NCBI GenBank assembly: GCA_964582085.1
Contig: CAZOPV010000024.1
Location: forward strand, 1-53,120
Source: JADGNF01 sp964582085
Lineage (GTDB): Archaea > Thermoproteota > Bathyarchaeia > Bathyarchaeales > Bathycorpusculaceae
Reading direction: 5' to 3'
DNA: 53,120 nucleotides
Both the position numbers and the translations under genes were made by a program. This document shows positions 24,747 through 33,337 of this stretch, one piece after another; positions within the stretch are counted from its first letter, which is position 1, and every line of letters begins with the position of its first letter. A model generated the notes under the pieces. That model was not told where the DNA came from. It ran no database searches and saw only the letters and a program-made list of their open reading frames with translations.

Positions 24747-25490
24747 TCAGAGAACAAAGCGGGTAAATCTAACCAAGTTCTTGTAGAGTTCTTCCAAATC
24801 AGCGACGACAACGTCTGGTTTGTAACCACTTCTCTCTAAGTCTTGAAACGAGTAAAACTGGGAGGACACAAAAACAGTTTTTAAACCTGCCTCAGCAGCT
24901 CCTTTAATATCCTCAGTGGGGCTGTCTCCGACATAGAGAGTTTCATACGCCTTCACACCTAACTTGGCTAAAGTGTCCTGAAAAATTTTCGTGTGAGGCT
25001 TCCGCCAACCATTCTCTTCTGAAACAACAACCACGTCAAAGTAGGATCGGATACCAAGTTGCCGCAAGCCCTCATGTACCACAGGTGCGTAAGTGAAATT
25101 TGAAATCAAACCAACTTTGCATTTTTCAGAAATGTAACTCAGCAACTTTTCCGCGTAAGGTCTCAAAACAAGAGAATCAATAAAATCTTGGAAGAACACG
25201 TCCAAAGCTTTCTGCATGTTTGGATCATCTTTATTCACCTTATAACCCAAATTGCAAAGTGCTTCTGAAACCCAAACTGCGTTAGTTACTTCGCGGAGTT
25301 CACCATAACGTACTAAACGGTACTTTTCATGAGCTTTATTGTAGGCGCTCAAAAAATCCTTTTGCGCGGCTTCAAAACCGACCGCTTGCAAGGCATTGTA
25401 AAGTTTCAAAACAGAAGACTCAAAAGTGTAATGGCGGGGAGCAGTTATAGTACCGATGTAATCTAAGATAACCGCTTTTACTTGTAACAT
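24747..25490 (-). CDS. HAD-superfamily hydrolase with atypical first motif
   Basis: 247 residues. Motif I is LDYIGTIT: the nucleophile Asp is present but the usual D at +2 is Ile, as in dehalogenase-like members rather than typical phosphatases. Motif II LISNFTYA, motif III Lys in GWRKPHTKIF, and motif IV VGDSPTEDIKGA are intact. The alpha-helical cap lies between motif I and II (subclass I). The substrate is unknown; the missing acid/base Asp makes ordinary phosphatase action doubtful. Confidence 0.8.
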   Translation of the reverse strand: MLQVKAVILDYIGTITAPRHYTFESSVLKLYNALQAVGFEAAQKDFLSAYNKAHEKYRLVRYGELREVTNAVWVSEALCNLGYKVNKDDPNMQKALDVFFQDFIDSLVLRPYAEKLLSYISEKCKVGLISNFTYAPVVHEGLRQLGIRSYFDVVVVSEENGWRKPHTKIFQDTLAKLGVKAYETLYVGDSPTEDIKGAAEAGLKTVFVSSQFYSFQDLERSGYKPDVVVADLEELYKNLVRFTRFVL

Positions 25491-25524
25491 GAAGGGGCAC
25501 TTGAGGGAAAAGTGGAAAAGATAG

Positions 25525-26247
25525 TTATACTCTTTGCGCTATCAAGTTGACTCTTTGAGCAAAAGAAGTTTCAAGAAGTTTTGCGGCGTCGCCGATAGCT
25601 ACCTCAATTTTAGGGTCGTAAGGTATTCCCATAAGAAACTTCAAACCCAACATTTCTGTTCGCCACTTCACATCTGACGAATCGTTCATCTTCATGTTTT
25701 CCACCACACCTAAAATGGATACATTTAATTCTCGAAGTAGACTGCTCAGTTTCTTGACAGTTTCAAAAGCCAGAAGCGAAGAAGTTGTAACAATCAAAAA
25801 CTCGACCCGTGGAACTAGCCGAAGCAAATCAAGCACCGCATCTCCAATGCCCGGCGGCATATCAATCACGAGATAATCCAAATCACCCCACAACGTGACA
25901 GCAAGTAGTTCAATCAACGCGTTTGATGTATCAGTTCCCCGTAGCGGTGTCGCCTGATTTCCCGAATAGTAAACCAGAGACATGTACTCTAGACCATGAA
26001 CCATCGGTGGAACTAACCCTTTCTCCTCTTTTGGTTGTATTCCCTCGACACCCAAGATTATATGAGTAGAGGGACTCGTGAAGTCTAAGTCAAAAAGACC
26101 GACTTTGCAGCCAAGCTTAACCAAAGACAATGCTAAAGCGGTGGCCACCATACTTTTGCCAACGCCGCCTTTGCCACTTGAAACAGCGATTATTCTGGTT
26201 ATACGCTTCAGCCTTTGCTCTATGACGTTCACGCGGGGGTCAACCAT
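25525..26247 (-). CDS. hypB: Mrp/MinD-type P-loop ATPase, probable archaeal HypB
   Basis: 240 residues. Deviant Walker A SSGKGGVGKS near 23-32, switch I region LFDLDFTSPS, and Walker B-like VIDMPPGIGDAVLDL. This is the Mrp/MinD fold. Thermococcales use such an ATPase as a non-classical HypB that drives nickel transfer with HypA, and this gene directly follows hypA with 3 bp between them. The alternative reading is an Mrp/NBP35 iron-sulfur carrier, but the terminal CxxC of that group is not seen. HypB is therefore favoured. Confidence 0.75.
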   Translation of the reverse strand: MVDPRVNVIEQRLKRITRIIAVSSGKGGVGKSMVATALALSLVKLGCKVGLFDLDFTSPSTHIILGVEGIQPKEEKGLVPPMVHGLEYMSLVYYSGNQATPLRGTDTSNALIELLAVTLWGDLDYLVIDMPPGIGDAVLDLLRLVPRVEFLIVTTSSLLAFETVKKLSSLLRELNVSILGVVENMKMNDSSDVKWRTEMLGLKFLMGIPYDPKIEVAIGDAAKLLETSFAQRVNLIAQRV

Positions 26248-26250
26248 GCA

Positions 26251-26649
26251 TTACTTTGCCCCTTTAATACTTTCAAGCCAGATTCCACGCCCTTCCAGAA
26301 TTTCAAAATCGGGACTACCACATTTTGGGCATTTGATGTAAGTGTGTGCAACTTCGGGAACAAAATGTATAGCCTCTACAGTTTCCTTATTCAACTTGGC
26401 TTTTTTAAAAACCCACACGTTGCCACATCTACGGCATTTAAGCTTAGCTTTTGATTTCAGAAGCCTAAATTTGGCTAGTTTAAAGTTAGCGGGTTTAAGC
26501 TGAGATAAAGCAAAACGGAAAATCGGTCGCTCAACATCCTGCAACTCACCAATTTTCACGGTAACCTCTGTAACTTGCGTTAATCCTTCTTTTTCAGCTA
26601 TTTGCACCGCTGTTGTAACAACTGCTTCAGCTAATGCCCATTCATGCAT
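26251..26649 (-). CDS. hypA: Hydrogenase nickel-incorporation protein HypA
   Basis: 132 residues from the ATG at 26649, giving the family start M-H-E-W, where His2 is the nickel ligand. The frame is open upstream, but that would bury the His. Zinc site: CRRCGNVW and, after an insert, CPKCGSPDFEILEG. It delivers Ni to [NiFe] hydrogenase precursors. It is coupled to the Mrp-type HypB gene; no hydrogenase structural gene is in the window. Confidence 0.92.
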   Translation of the reverse strand: MHEWALAEAVVTTAVQIAEKEGLTQVTEVTVKIGELQDVERPIFRFALSQLKPANFKLAKFRLLKSKAKLKCRRCGNVWVFKKAKLNKETVEAIHFVPEVAHTYIKCPKCGSPDFEILEGRGIWLESIKGAK

Positions 26650-26863
26650 AAAAATGCAGAAGCACTCTGGATCAATTAAACATATTGCAAAAAGGTAGAA
26701 CAAACAAACAATAAACACTACTTCTACAAAAAACCTTTGTCTTCATGAAACTCATCGATAAACAACAGTTTTGTAAACATAAGTTCCCACCAAGAAGAAA
26801 ATAGAAGAAGAACTTTATAGTGCTGAGCCATAAATAAAACTCCTCAAAGAGCAAGGAAGAACT

Positions 26864-28378
26864 ATGTCAACAGATTTACACTCTTCTTACAAGAAACTGA
26901 TTGTCAAAAACAAGGATCTAATAGTCCTGAGTTCAGCCCAAGCTATGCTACAATGGGATATGGAAACAATGATGCCGCCCAACGGCGTTAGCCTGCGTAG
27001 CGAACAACTTGCTCTACTCAGTGGTCTCCAGCACAAAATGAGCACCTCCTCAGCCATAGGAAACCTCCTCAAAACTATTTTTAAACACCCCGCCTATGAA
27101 TCACTAAACGAAGTAGAAAAGCGAAACGTGCAACTTATCAAGAAAAACTATGATGAACAAACAAAACTGCCAACTAAACTCGTGGCTGAAATCGCTAAAC
27201 AGCAAGCCATAACCGTGAATACGTGGAAAAAAGCGAAAGCCAGCCGAAACTTTAACCTGTTTAAGCCGGAACTTGAAAAACTTGTTGCCCTAAATAAGCA
27301 GGCCGCATCAATTCTTATGGAAGCCAAACAGACCAGAACACCATACGATGCGTTGATAGATATTTACGAACCAAAAATGGATGCAGAAAACATCGCCAAA
27401 ATTTTCAAAGACCTCCAAACAGGTCTGGAAAAGCTACTGCAGAAAATCAAAACAGCAACTCAACCTGATACACGTATTCTTCTTAGAAAAGTCCCTGTGG
27501 AAAAACAACGTGCTATTGCCAAGTTACTAGTGGAGGCACTCAACTATGATGTTTCTTCACCCAACTCGGGAGGAAGAATCGACGAAACAGAACACCCCTT
27601 CACCACAGGCTACTACGACGACGTACGGATAACTACCCATTACCATGTGGATAGGTGGACCAGCAGCATCTTTAGTGTACTCCACGAAACAGGCCACGCA
27701 CTCTACGAACAAGGTTTACCGCAAGAATGGAAATATCAACCTGTAGGGTCATCATGCAGTTTAGGCTTTCATGAGTCACAATCTCGACTATACGAGAATA
27801 TAATTGGACGCTCAAAGGAATTTTGGATCAAAGTCATGCCTAAAATCAAGGGTATGAAGTTAGAATTGGACGAATTTATCCGAGCTATAAACGTGGTTAC
27901 CCCATCTAAAATACGCATTGAAGCCGACGAAGTCACCTATAACCTACATGTAATAATTCGTTTTCAAATCGAAAAAGACCTCTTCGCAGACAAACTCACC
28001 ATAGCTGATTTACCAACGGTTTGGAACCAAAAATACAAACAAATATTGGGTGTCAGCGTAGAAAATGATTCAGAAGGAGTTATGCAAGATACACATTGGG
28101 CAAGCGGGTTGTACGGTTATTTCCCAACTTACGCTTTGGGTAACATCTACAGTGGACAGATCATCAATAAAATTCAGCAAGAAAACCCATCTTGGCGTGA
28201 CGAAATAGCAGCAGGCAACCTTGAAAATATACGCGCATGGCTGACGAACAACATCTACAAACATGGAAACCTCTATGATCCAGCAGATTTGCTAAAGAAA
28301 GCAACAGGGGAAAAACCAGACGTTAGACCTTATCTGCGATATCTAGAAGAAAAATATCAAAAGCTTTACGCCTTCTAA
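26864..28378 (+). CDS. Carboxypeptidase Taq (peptidase family M32)
   Basis: A 504-residue zinc carboxypeptidase. H274-E-T-G-H278 (VLHETGHALYEQG) is the zinc/catalytic motif, and the following GFHESQSRLYEN provides the third ligand Glu. Other M32 hallmarks are DMETMMPP near the N-terminus, ETEHPFTTG before the zinc site, and EADEVTYNLHVIIRFQ after it. Full length. AGGAAG lies just upstream of the ATG, and TTTATAG near 26814 could be the TATA box. Cytoplasmic. Confidence 0.95.
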   Translation: MSTDLHSSYKKLIVKNKDLIVLSSAQAMLQWDMETMMPPNGVSLRSEQLALLSGLQHKMSTSSAIGNLLKTIFKHPAYESLNEVEKRNVQLIKKNYDEQTKLPTKLVAEIAKQQAITVNTWKKAKASRNFNLFKPELEKLVALNKQAASILMEAKQTRTPYDALIDIYEPKMDAENIAKIFKDLQTGLEKLLQKIKTATQPDTRILLRKVPVEKQRAIAKLLVEALNYDVSSPNSGGRIDETEHPFTTGYYDDVRITTHYHVDRWTSSIFSVLHETGHALYEQGLPQEWKYQPVGSSCSLGFHESQSRLYENIIGRSKEFWIKVMPKIKGMKLELDEFIRAINVVTPSKIRIEADEVTYNLHVIIRFQIEKDLFADKLTIADLPTVWNQKYKQILGVSVENDSEGVMQDTHWASGLYGYFPTYALGNIYSGQIINKIQQENPSWRDEIAAGNLENIRAWLTNNIYKHGNLYDPADLLKKATGEKPDVRPYLRYLEEKYQKLYAF

Positions 28379-28608
28379 AGCCGATGCTTGTTCTTTTTAA
28401 ACAACTCACAGTAAATATAAAGAACGAACCAAGCAACAACACCGCCTGCCAAAAGAAAAACGCCAGTCCAACCAATCATATTATTGTAAAAGTTGGCGCC
28501 AACTAAGAAGAATAACACCCCTAAAAGAACAACAAGCAAGCAGATCCAGTCATTCCGCGACAAACGCAACAGGTCTCCTGTGAACTTGTCCATTTTTAAA
28601 CTCACCAC
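28375..28608 (-). CDS. Small two-helix membrane protein, unknown
   Basis: 77 residues with two hydrophobic helices (WICLLVVLLGVLFFLVGA at about 22-39 and TGVFLLAGGVVAWFVLYIY at about 49-67) and basic ends. Its stop overlaps the convergent M32 stop by 4 bp. It is divergent from the Fae-Hps gene across about 160 bp that holds the motif cluster described there. No function is recognised. Confidence 0.6.
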   Translation of the reverse strand: MVSLKMDKFTGDLLRLSRNDWICLLVVLLGVLFFLVGANFYNNMIGWTGVFLLAGGVVAWFVLYIYCELFKKNKHRL

Positions 28609-28672
28609 GGTATATAGAGTTTACCGATGAAAACACGAGAAAGGCAACAAAAGTAAGTAAAAAAATATCACC

Positions 28673-28779
28673 TGTCCGACAAATAACAAATGCAACACCA
28701 ATAAACACTTAGTTATCCGACACTTTTATATACAAGATATGCATTCCCCCAGCATGGAGAAACCAATTAATGTCGGGTA
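28673..28779 (+). promoter_or_regulatory. Fae-Hps promoter with three copies of a TRYCCGACA motif
   Basis: TGTCCGACA at 28673-28681, TATCCGACA at 28714-28722, and TGTCGGGTA at 28771-28779 (the reverse complement of TACCCGACA) are three matches to T-R-Y-CCGACA. The middle copy directly abuts the TATA box TTTATATA (about 28725-28732), and the last covers the start codon at 28770. This arrangement suits a repressor or autoregulator; the gene itself begins with a helix-turn-helix. Confidence 0.6.
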
Positions 28780-30203
28780 TTGACGCTAAAAAACCTGAAA
28801 CACGAGAAGAACTAGTAAAAATGCTGATAGAAGCTGCCAAAAAAGAATCAAGTTCTAAAGTTAAACCGACAATTGTAGCAACAGCGAAGATGCTCAACAT
28901 ACACAGAGACACTCTCTACACATGGATGAAAGAGTTCAATGTCGACTTCAAAGAAATTCTAGACAAGATACCGACAAACACAGCAGAAACCGAAAACATA
29001 GAATGTGTAAACACGTACCTGATTGGCGAAGCACTCGTCGGAGAAGGAAACGAAGTTGCTCACATTGACCTGATGATAGGCAATAAAGATGGCCCAGTGG
29101 GTTTGGCGTTTGCCCACGGAATGACTAACCTCTCTGCAGGGCACACTCCGCTACTAGCAGTTATACGCCCCAACTTGCCACCTAAACCGCATACGCTACT
29201 AGTACCCAAAGTTACAATCAAAAACTTGGAGGACACAGGAAAAATCTTTGGACCAGCACAGGCAGCAGTTGCAAAAGCCGTAGCAGACGCCGTGGAAGAA
29301 GGAATCATACCTGAAGACAAAGTAGATGACTGGGTTATAGTATGTAGCGTGTTTATTCATCCCCAAGCCTCTGATTTTCGCAGAATCTACCAATATAACT
29401 ACGGCGCAACAAAACTGGCTATCCAACGTGCTCTAAAGAAGTATCCGTCCTTAGAGAAAATTAACTACGATAAAGATCGCGCAAAACACCCCATCATGGG
29501 CTTCAAAGTTCCACGCCTATGGAGACCTCCATACTTGCAGATTTCACTTGACGCACCCTCTCTAGAAAACGCAAAGAAAGTCCTCTCGCAAATCCCAGGA
29601 AGTGACAGAATAATCATCGAAGTGGGCACGCCTCTGATTAAACGGTACGGAACCAGAGTTATAAATGATCTAAGACAAGCCGCAAAAGACACGTTCATGG
29701 TTGCAGACCTCAAGACGCTAGATGTAGGAAAAGTTGAAGCAGACATAGCCTACGAAGACACGGCAGACGCAGTAGTTGCCGCAGGACTTGCGCCGCCAGA
29801 AACTTTAGACGCGTTCGTCCACGAGGCAAAACGATTAGGCATATACGCCATAATAGATATGCTTAACGTCGATGATGTTCTTGGAAAACTCAAAGCTCTC
29901 AAAAACTTCCCAGACGTCGTCATACTCCACCGAGGGATAGACCAAGAAACAGGCAGAACCAGCGGCCTTGAAAGGATAAAAATTATTCGCGAAGCGTTCA
30001 GCGACAAAAAGTTTCTGATAGCAGTTGCAGGCGGTATCACCCCAGAAACTGCCAAGGAAGCGTTGGAGAAAGGAGCAGACATTCTCGTCGTAGGCAGATA
30101 CGTAACGCAGTCCAGAGATATCGAACGTGCAGTAAGAGACTTTCTAGAGCTGACACCTAGCATGCGAGAAGACGTAGACTTGTTCAGAGTACACGTAGAA
30201 TAA
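28770..30203 (+). CDS. fae-hps: HTH-Fae-Hps: formaldehyde-activating enzyme / 3-hexulose-6-phosphate synthase with N-terminal helix-turn-helix
   Basis: 477 residues, three parts. Residues 10-65 form a helix-turn-helix of Fis/resolvase type (IVATAKMLNIHRDTLYTWMK). Residues 80-240 are Fae (GEALVGEGNEVAHIDLMIG with catalytic His98), which condenses formaldehyde with tetrahydromethanopterin. Residues 255-465 are Hps, an orotidine-decarboxylase-like barrel (VADLKTLD, IDMLNVDD, VAGGITPE), joining formaldehyde and ribulose-5-phosphate or running in reverse to supply ribulose phosphate. Fae-Hps fusions are known in archaea and link one-carbon and pentose metabolism; the HTH extension is not part of the standard enzyme. 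The promoter carries repeated motifs. Confidence 0.9.
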   Translation: MSGIDAKKPETREELVKMLIEAAKKESSSKVKPTIVATAKMLNIHRDTLYTWMKEFNVDFKEILDKIPTNTAETENIECVNTYLIGEALVGEGNEVAHIDLMIGNKDGPVGLAFAHGMTNLSAGHTPLLAVIRPNLPPKPHTLLVPKVTIKNLEDTGKIFGPAQAAVAKAVADAVEEGIIPEDKVDDWVIVCSVFIHPQASDFRRIYQYNYGATKLAIQRALKKYPSLEKINYDKDRAKHPIMGFKVPRLWRPPYLQISLDAPSLENAKKVLSQIPGSDRIIIEVGTPLIKRYGTRVINDLRQAAKDTFMVADLKTLDVGKVEADIAYEDTADAVVAAGLAPPETLDAFVHEAKRLGIYAIIDMLNVDDVLGKLKALKNFPDVVILHRGIDQETGRTSGLERIKIIREAFSDKKFLIAVAGGITPETAKEALEKGADILVVGRYVTQSRDIERAVRDFLELTPSMREDVDLFRVHVE

Positions 30204-30253
30204 ACTGAACAAAAAATTCACCCATTTTTTCTTCCCTTTTTTCTTATCTAAAA
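30204..30253. terminator. T-rich terminators between convergent genes
   Basis: Two T-runs on the plus strand (ATTTTTTC at about 30223-30230 and CTTTTTTC near 30236-30243) follow Fae-Hps. Such oligo-T tracts end transcription in archaea. The convergent MFS gene ends at 30254. Confidence 0.5.
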
Positions 30254-31459
30254 TCAAGATAAAATTTTCAAAAAAAAGTAAGCTACAAAAAAGATGGCGC
30301 TTGAGACAATAAATTGGGGAAGATAGCCAAAAGTTTCGGCGAAGTAAGGCCCTAAAAAAGAACCAAGGGCAGCGCCTAAGCCAACGAGCACATCAATAAG
30401 TCCTGTCTTTCCAGCGGGGATAATCTCCATAGAGAGCGAAATTATCAGTATAGAATAAACGGCATAAGCGAACCCCAGCATTAAAAGAAAAACACTTGAA
30501 ACCACAGTCGGATAAAACGCAAAATTAACTACGGCAATAAACAGTAAAATAAGCAAACCCCTCAGAAACACCATATGCTTTAGTTGTTTTCGGGCATCAA
30601 TATATCGTGCGCGTGTACCAATGAAAAAATAGCCCACCATAGCGCCGCCTGAATTGAGCATGTAAACAAGAAAAATCATGCTGGCAGGCAAAGCTAACTC
30701 CTGAGAAAAAAATATGGGTAACGGAGTAAAGAATATGCTTGAAGCAAAAGAAAACAGCACCAAACCTAAACCAAACCCAAGGAAACTGTCGCCTCTAAAT
30801 TTTTCACGTAAAGGGAGCCCGTCTGTTAAGTCTGAAAAGACGTCGGCGCCACGATAAGTAAAGTCAATCTTCTTTTCTATGCCCACCAAGCGGCGTTCAA
30901 AAATTAAAAGCGGATCAGCCACTAAAAACACGGACAAAACAAAGGCTAAAAAGTTAAGTCCGCTACACAGCAACAATGTAAAAGTTGAGCTGAAACTCAA
31001 CGCAGAAGCAAACAAGCCAACCAACAACCCAATTAAGAAACCTATCTCTGTGAACCCTTCATAAAACGCATAGGAACGTTCCCATTCCGCGCGTGGATAA
31101 TGCTCTGCTATAAGAACGTTTTTTGGGGCTTCATGAGCCACGTGCAACATGGACATTACGACATAGAGAACAATAAACATAGCAACGTTAGCTGCAAAGA
31201 TAAAAAGAAAAAGCAAGACAGATATTGACATGAAAGATAACAAAATGTATAGTTTGTAACGTCTTGTGCGGTCACAAATATAACCCCAAAAGAAAGAAGC
31301 AGGTATTGTCAAAAACAGAGCAAGCGACATCATAACGCCTATGTCGACTAGAGTACCACCTATGGCGGGTCCAACTACATACAGGGGGATAAATACTGAA
31401 AGTAAACCGAAGGCTATTTCGTGGAAGAAGAACCCAAGTCTCCACATAGCCAAAAGCAC
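30254..31459 (-). CDS. Major facilitator superfamily transporter
   Basis: 401 residues with about 12 hydrophobic helices. It has an MFS motif A-like loop between helices 2 and 3 (WGYICDRTRRYK near 59-70) and a longer central loop (about 175-220), giving the usual 6+6 arrangement. Inner membrane; substrate not deducible. It stands alone, convergent with Fae-Hps and divergent from S6e. Confidence 0.85.
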   Translation of the reverse strand: MLLAMWRLGFFFHEIAFGLLSVFIPLYVVGPAIGGTLVDIGVMMSLALFLTIPASFFWGYICDRTRRYKLYILLSFMSISVLLFLFIFAANVAMFIVLYVVMSMLHVAHEAPKNVLIAEHYPRAEWERSYAFYEGFTEIGFLIGLLVGLFASALSFSSTFTLLLCSGLNFLAFVLSVFLVADPLLIFERRLVGIEKKIDFTYRGADVFSDLTDGLPLREKFRGDSFLGFGLGLVLFSFASSIFFTPLPIFFSQELALPASMIFLVYMLNSGGAMVGYFFIGTRARYIDARKQLKHMVFLRGLLILLFIAVVNFAFYPTVVSSVFLLMLGFAYAVYSILIISLSMEIIPAGKTGLIDVLVGLGAALGSFLGPYFAETFGYLPQFIVSSAIFFVAYFFLKILS

Positions 31460-31585
31460 ATACCAGAGAAGAATTAAAATATTTACCCAGAAAAAGTCAA
31501 GTTTTTCTGAAAAGAAACAAGAGGATCCTCATAAATCCTTAATAGAGAGAGAGTAAACTTCATACTGCGCTGGAGAATGCATTAA

Positions 31586-32002
31586 ATGGCCAAGTTCAAA
31601 GTAATAGTGTCGGATACTGCAACTGGAACCTCCAAAGTTGTCGAGCTTGAAGGAGCACGTGCGGTTCCATTCATCGGAAGAAAAATAGGCGAAACATTGG
31701 ACGGCGCAGTTGTAGATTTACCAGCCCAAAAAATCCAAATCACTGGCGGATCAGACAAAGACGGCGTACCAATGAGACCAAATGTACACGGCGGAGTCCG
31801 AAGAGACATTGTTCTAAGCGGCGGAGTAGGTTTTAATCCAACAAAACCAGGACAAAGAAAAAGAAAAACTGTCCGCGGCAATGTAATTACTGACGAAATA
31901 GTCCAGATCAACGCAAAAATTGTTGGTCAACCTAAAAAGTCAAAAGCTGAAAATACTGAAAAAGGAGCTAAACTAGAAGCGCCAGCTCCCAACTCAGCTT
32001 GA
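31586..32002 (+). CDS. rps6e: Ribosomal protein S6e
   Basis: 138 residues. The core FKVIVSDTATGTSKVVELEG, IGRKIGETLDG and GGSDKDGVPMRP..HGG is diagnostic for S6e. Archaeal short form plus a 20-residue charged tail. First gene of the plus-strand translation cluster, 67 bp before aIF2-gamma. Small-subunit protein. Confidence 0.96.
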   Translation: MAKFKVIVSDTATGTSKVVELEGARAVPFIGRKIGETLDGAVVDLPAQKIQITGGSDKDGVPMRPNVHGGVRRDIVLSGGVGFNPTKPGQRKRKTVRGNVITDEIVQINAKIVGQPKKSKAENTEKGAKLEAPAPNSA

Positions 32003-32069
32003 AACGTCAAAACTTATTAACTCCAACCATCAATTCCTTCCATAATTCACTTAATACTTGTGGAAAAAC

Positions 32070-33263
32070 ATGAGCGGCGAAACTAAAGCTCTGCCTAAGC
32101 AACCAGAAGTCAACATAGGCACCATAGGTCATGTGGACCACGGCAAAACTACGCTTGTACAATCATTAACTGGAGTTTGGGCATCCCGTCACAGCGAAGA
32201 ACTCAAACGGGGCATCACAATCAAGCTAGGCTACGCTGACTTACCAATCTACAAATGTCCAAAATGTGAAGCCCCAAACTACTCTACCAAACCTACCTGT
32301 CCAAAATGCGCCTCAAAAACAGTTTTTATACGAGCCATCAGCTTCGTAGATGCCCCAGGACACGAAGCGTTGATGGCAACTATGCTATCAGGCGCTGCCA
32401 TAATGGATGGTGCAATTCTGGTCATCGCTGCTGATGAACAATGCCCTCAACCGCAAACACGGGAACACCTTGCAGCGGCTGAAGTAAGCGGTATAAAAAA
32501 CATAATTATTGTGCAGAACAAAATTGATGTTGTTGATGAAAAAAGAGCCCTGCAAAGTTATCAAGAAATCAAAAATTTTGTGAAGGGAACAGTAGCAGAA
32601 AACGCACCTATAATTCCAGTTTCTGCACAACGTCAAATAAACATCGATGTTTTGCTTAACGCCATTGAGGAAATTATACCTACCCCAAAAAGGGATGAGA
32701 CTAAACCGCCATTTATGTTCATCGTCCGCTCTTTTGATGTGAACAAACCTGGAACTCCTATAGAAGAAATGGAGGGCGGAATAGTCGGCGGAACCATGAT
32801 ACAAGGCAAATTCAGAGTTGGCGACGAAATAGAAATTCGACCGGGAGTCATGGCTGAAAGGGAAGGTAAAACCACATACAATCCACTAATAAGTGAAATC
32901 GTAAGTTTACAGGCAGGAGAACAAAACGTAAAAGAGGCAACTTGCGGCGGACTTGTTGGGGTTGGAACCAGCCTAGACCCCTCTTATGCTAAGGCGGATG
33001 GCTTAACAGGAAACATTGCCGGAAAAGCAGGGTTGCTACCTCCCACTCTAACTGAGTTAACTTTGGAAGCACATGTGTTGGAACGTGCAGTAGGTACTAA
33101 AGAGCTATTGAAAGTTGAAAGAATTAACATAGATGAAACATTGCTGCTTCATGTTGGAGCGGCCGTTAACACGGGAAAAGTCACCGCTGTGAAGGGGAAC
33201 CTAGTCAGAGTTAAGCTTAGTAGACCTGTATGTGTACTGCCAGCGTCCAGAGAGTTGCAATGA
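32070..33263 (+). CDS. eif2g: Translation initiation factor aIF2 gamma, C-terminus displaced by a frameshift
   Basis: 397 residues from ATG 32070 (TTG 32058 is also in frame). GTPase motifs: GHVDHGKTT (20-28), DAPGHE, and NKID. The zinc ribbon CPKCEAPNYSTKPTCPKC is present, and domains II and III follow. It delivers initiator tRNA to the ribosome. The frame ends at 33263 with RPVCVLPASRELQ, but the expected family ending (SRKIAARWRLIGYGLI) is encoded in the -1 frame from about 33240 to 33337. So one base is missing near 33237-33243, or there is a -1 recoding event. The domain III strand it encodes is normally required. Confidence 0.93.
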   Translation: MSGETKALPKQPEVNIGTIGHVDHGKTTLVQSLTGVWASRHSEELKRGITIKLGYADLPIYKCPKCEAPNYSTKPTCPKCASKTVFIRAISFVDAPGHEALMATMLSGAAIMDGAILVIAADEQCPQPQTREHLAAAEVSGIKNIIIVQNKIDVVDEKRALQSYQEIKNFVKGTVAENAPIIPVSAQRQINIDVLLNAIEEIIPTPKRDETKPPFMFIVRSFDVNKPGTPIEEMEGGIVGGTMIQGKFRVGDEIEIRPGVMAEREGKTTYNPLISEIVSLQAGEQNVKEATCGGLVGVGTSLDPSYAKADGLTGNIAGKAGLLPPTLTELTLEAHVLERAVGTKELLKVERINIDETLLLHVGAAVNTGKVTAVKGNLVRVKLSRPVCVLPASRELQ

Positions 33264-33337
33264 GTAGAAAAATTGCAGCCCGATGGAGACTCATAGGGTA
33301 CGGTTTGATAGTAGAGAAAACGGGAAATAAACTCTAA
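33260..33337 (+). pseudogene. Out-of-frame C-terminal segment of aIF2 gamma
   Basis: 25 codons starting with the ATGA that overlaps the aIF2-gamma stop, reading MSRKIAARWRLIGYGL and on to the TAA at 33335. It is the conserved last strand and helix of aIF2-gamma (I-S-R-x-I-x-x-R-W-R-L-I-G-x-G). Either it is the displaced tail of the gene or, less likely, an independently restarted peptide. Confidence 0.8.
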
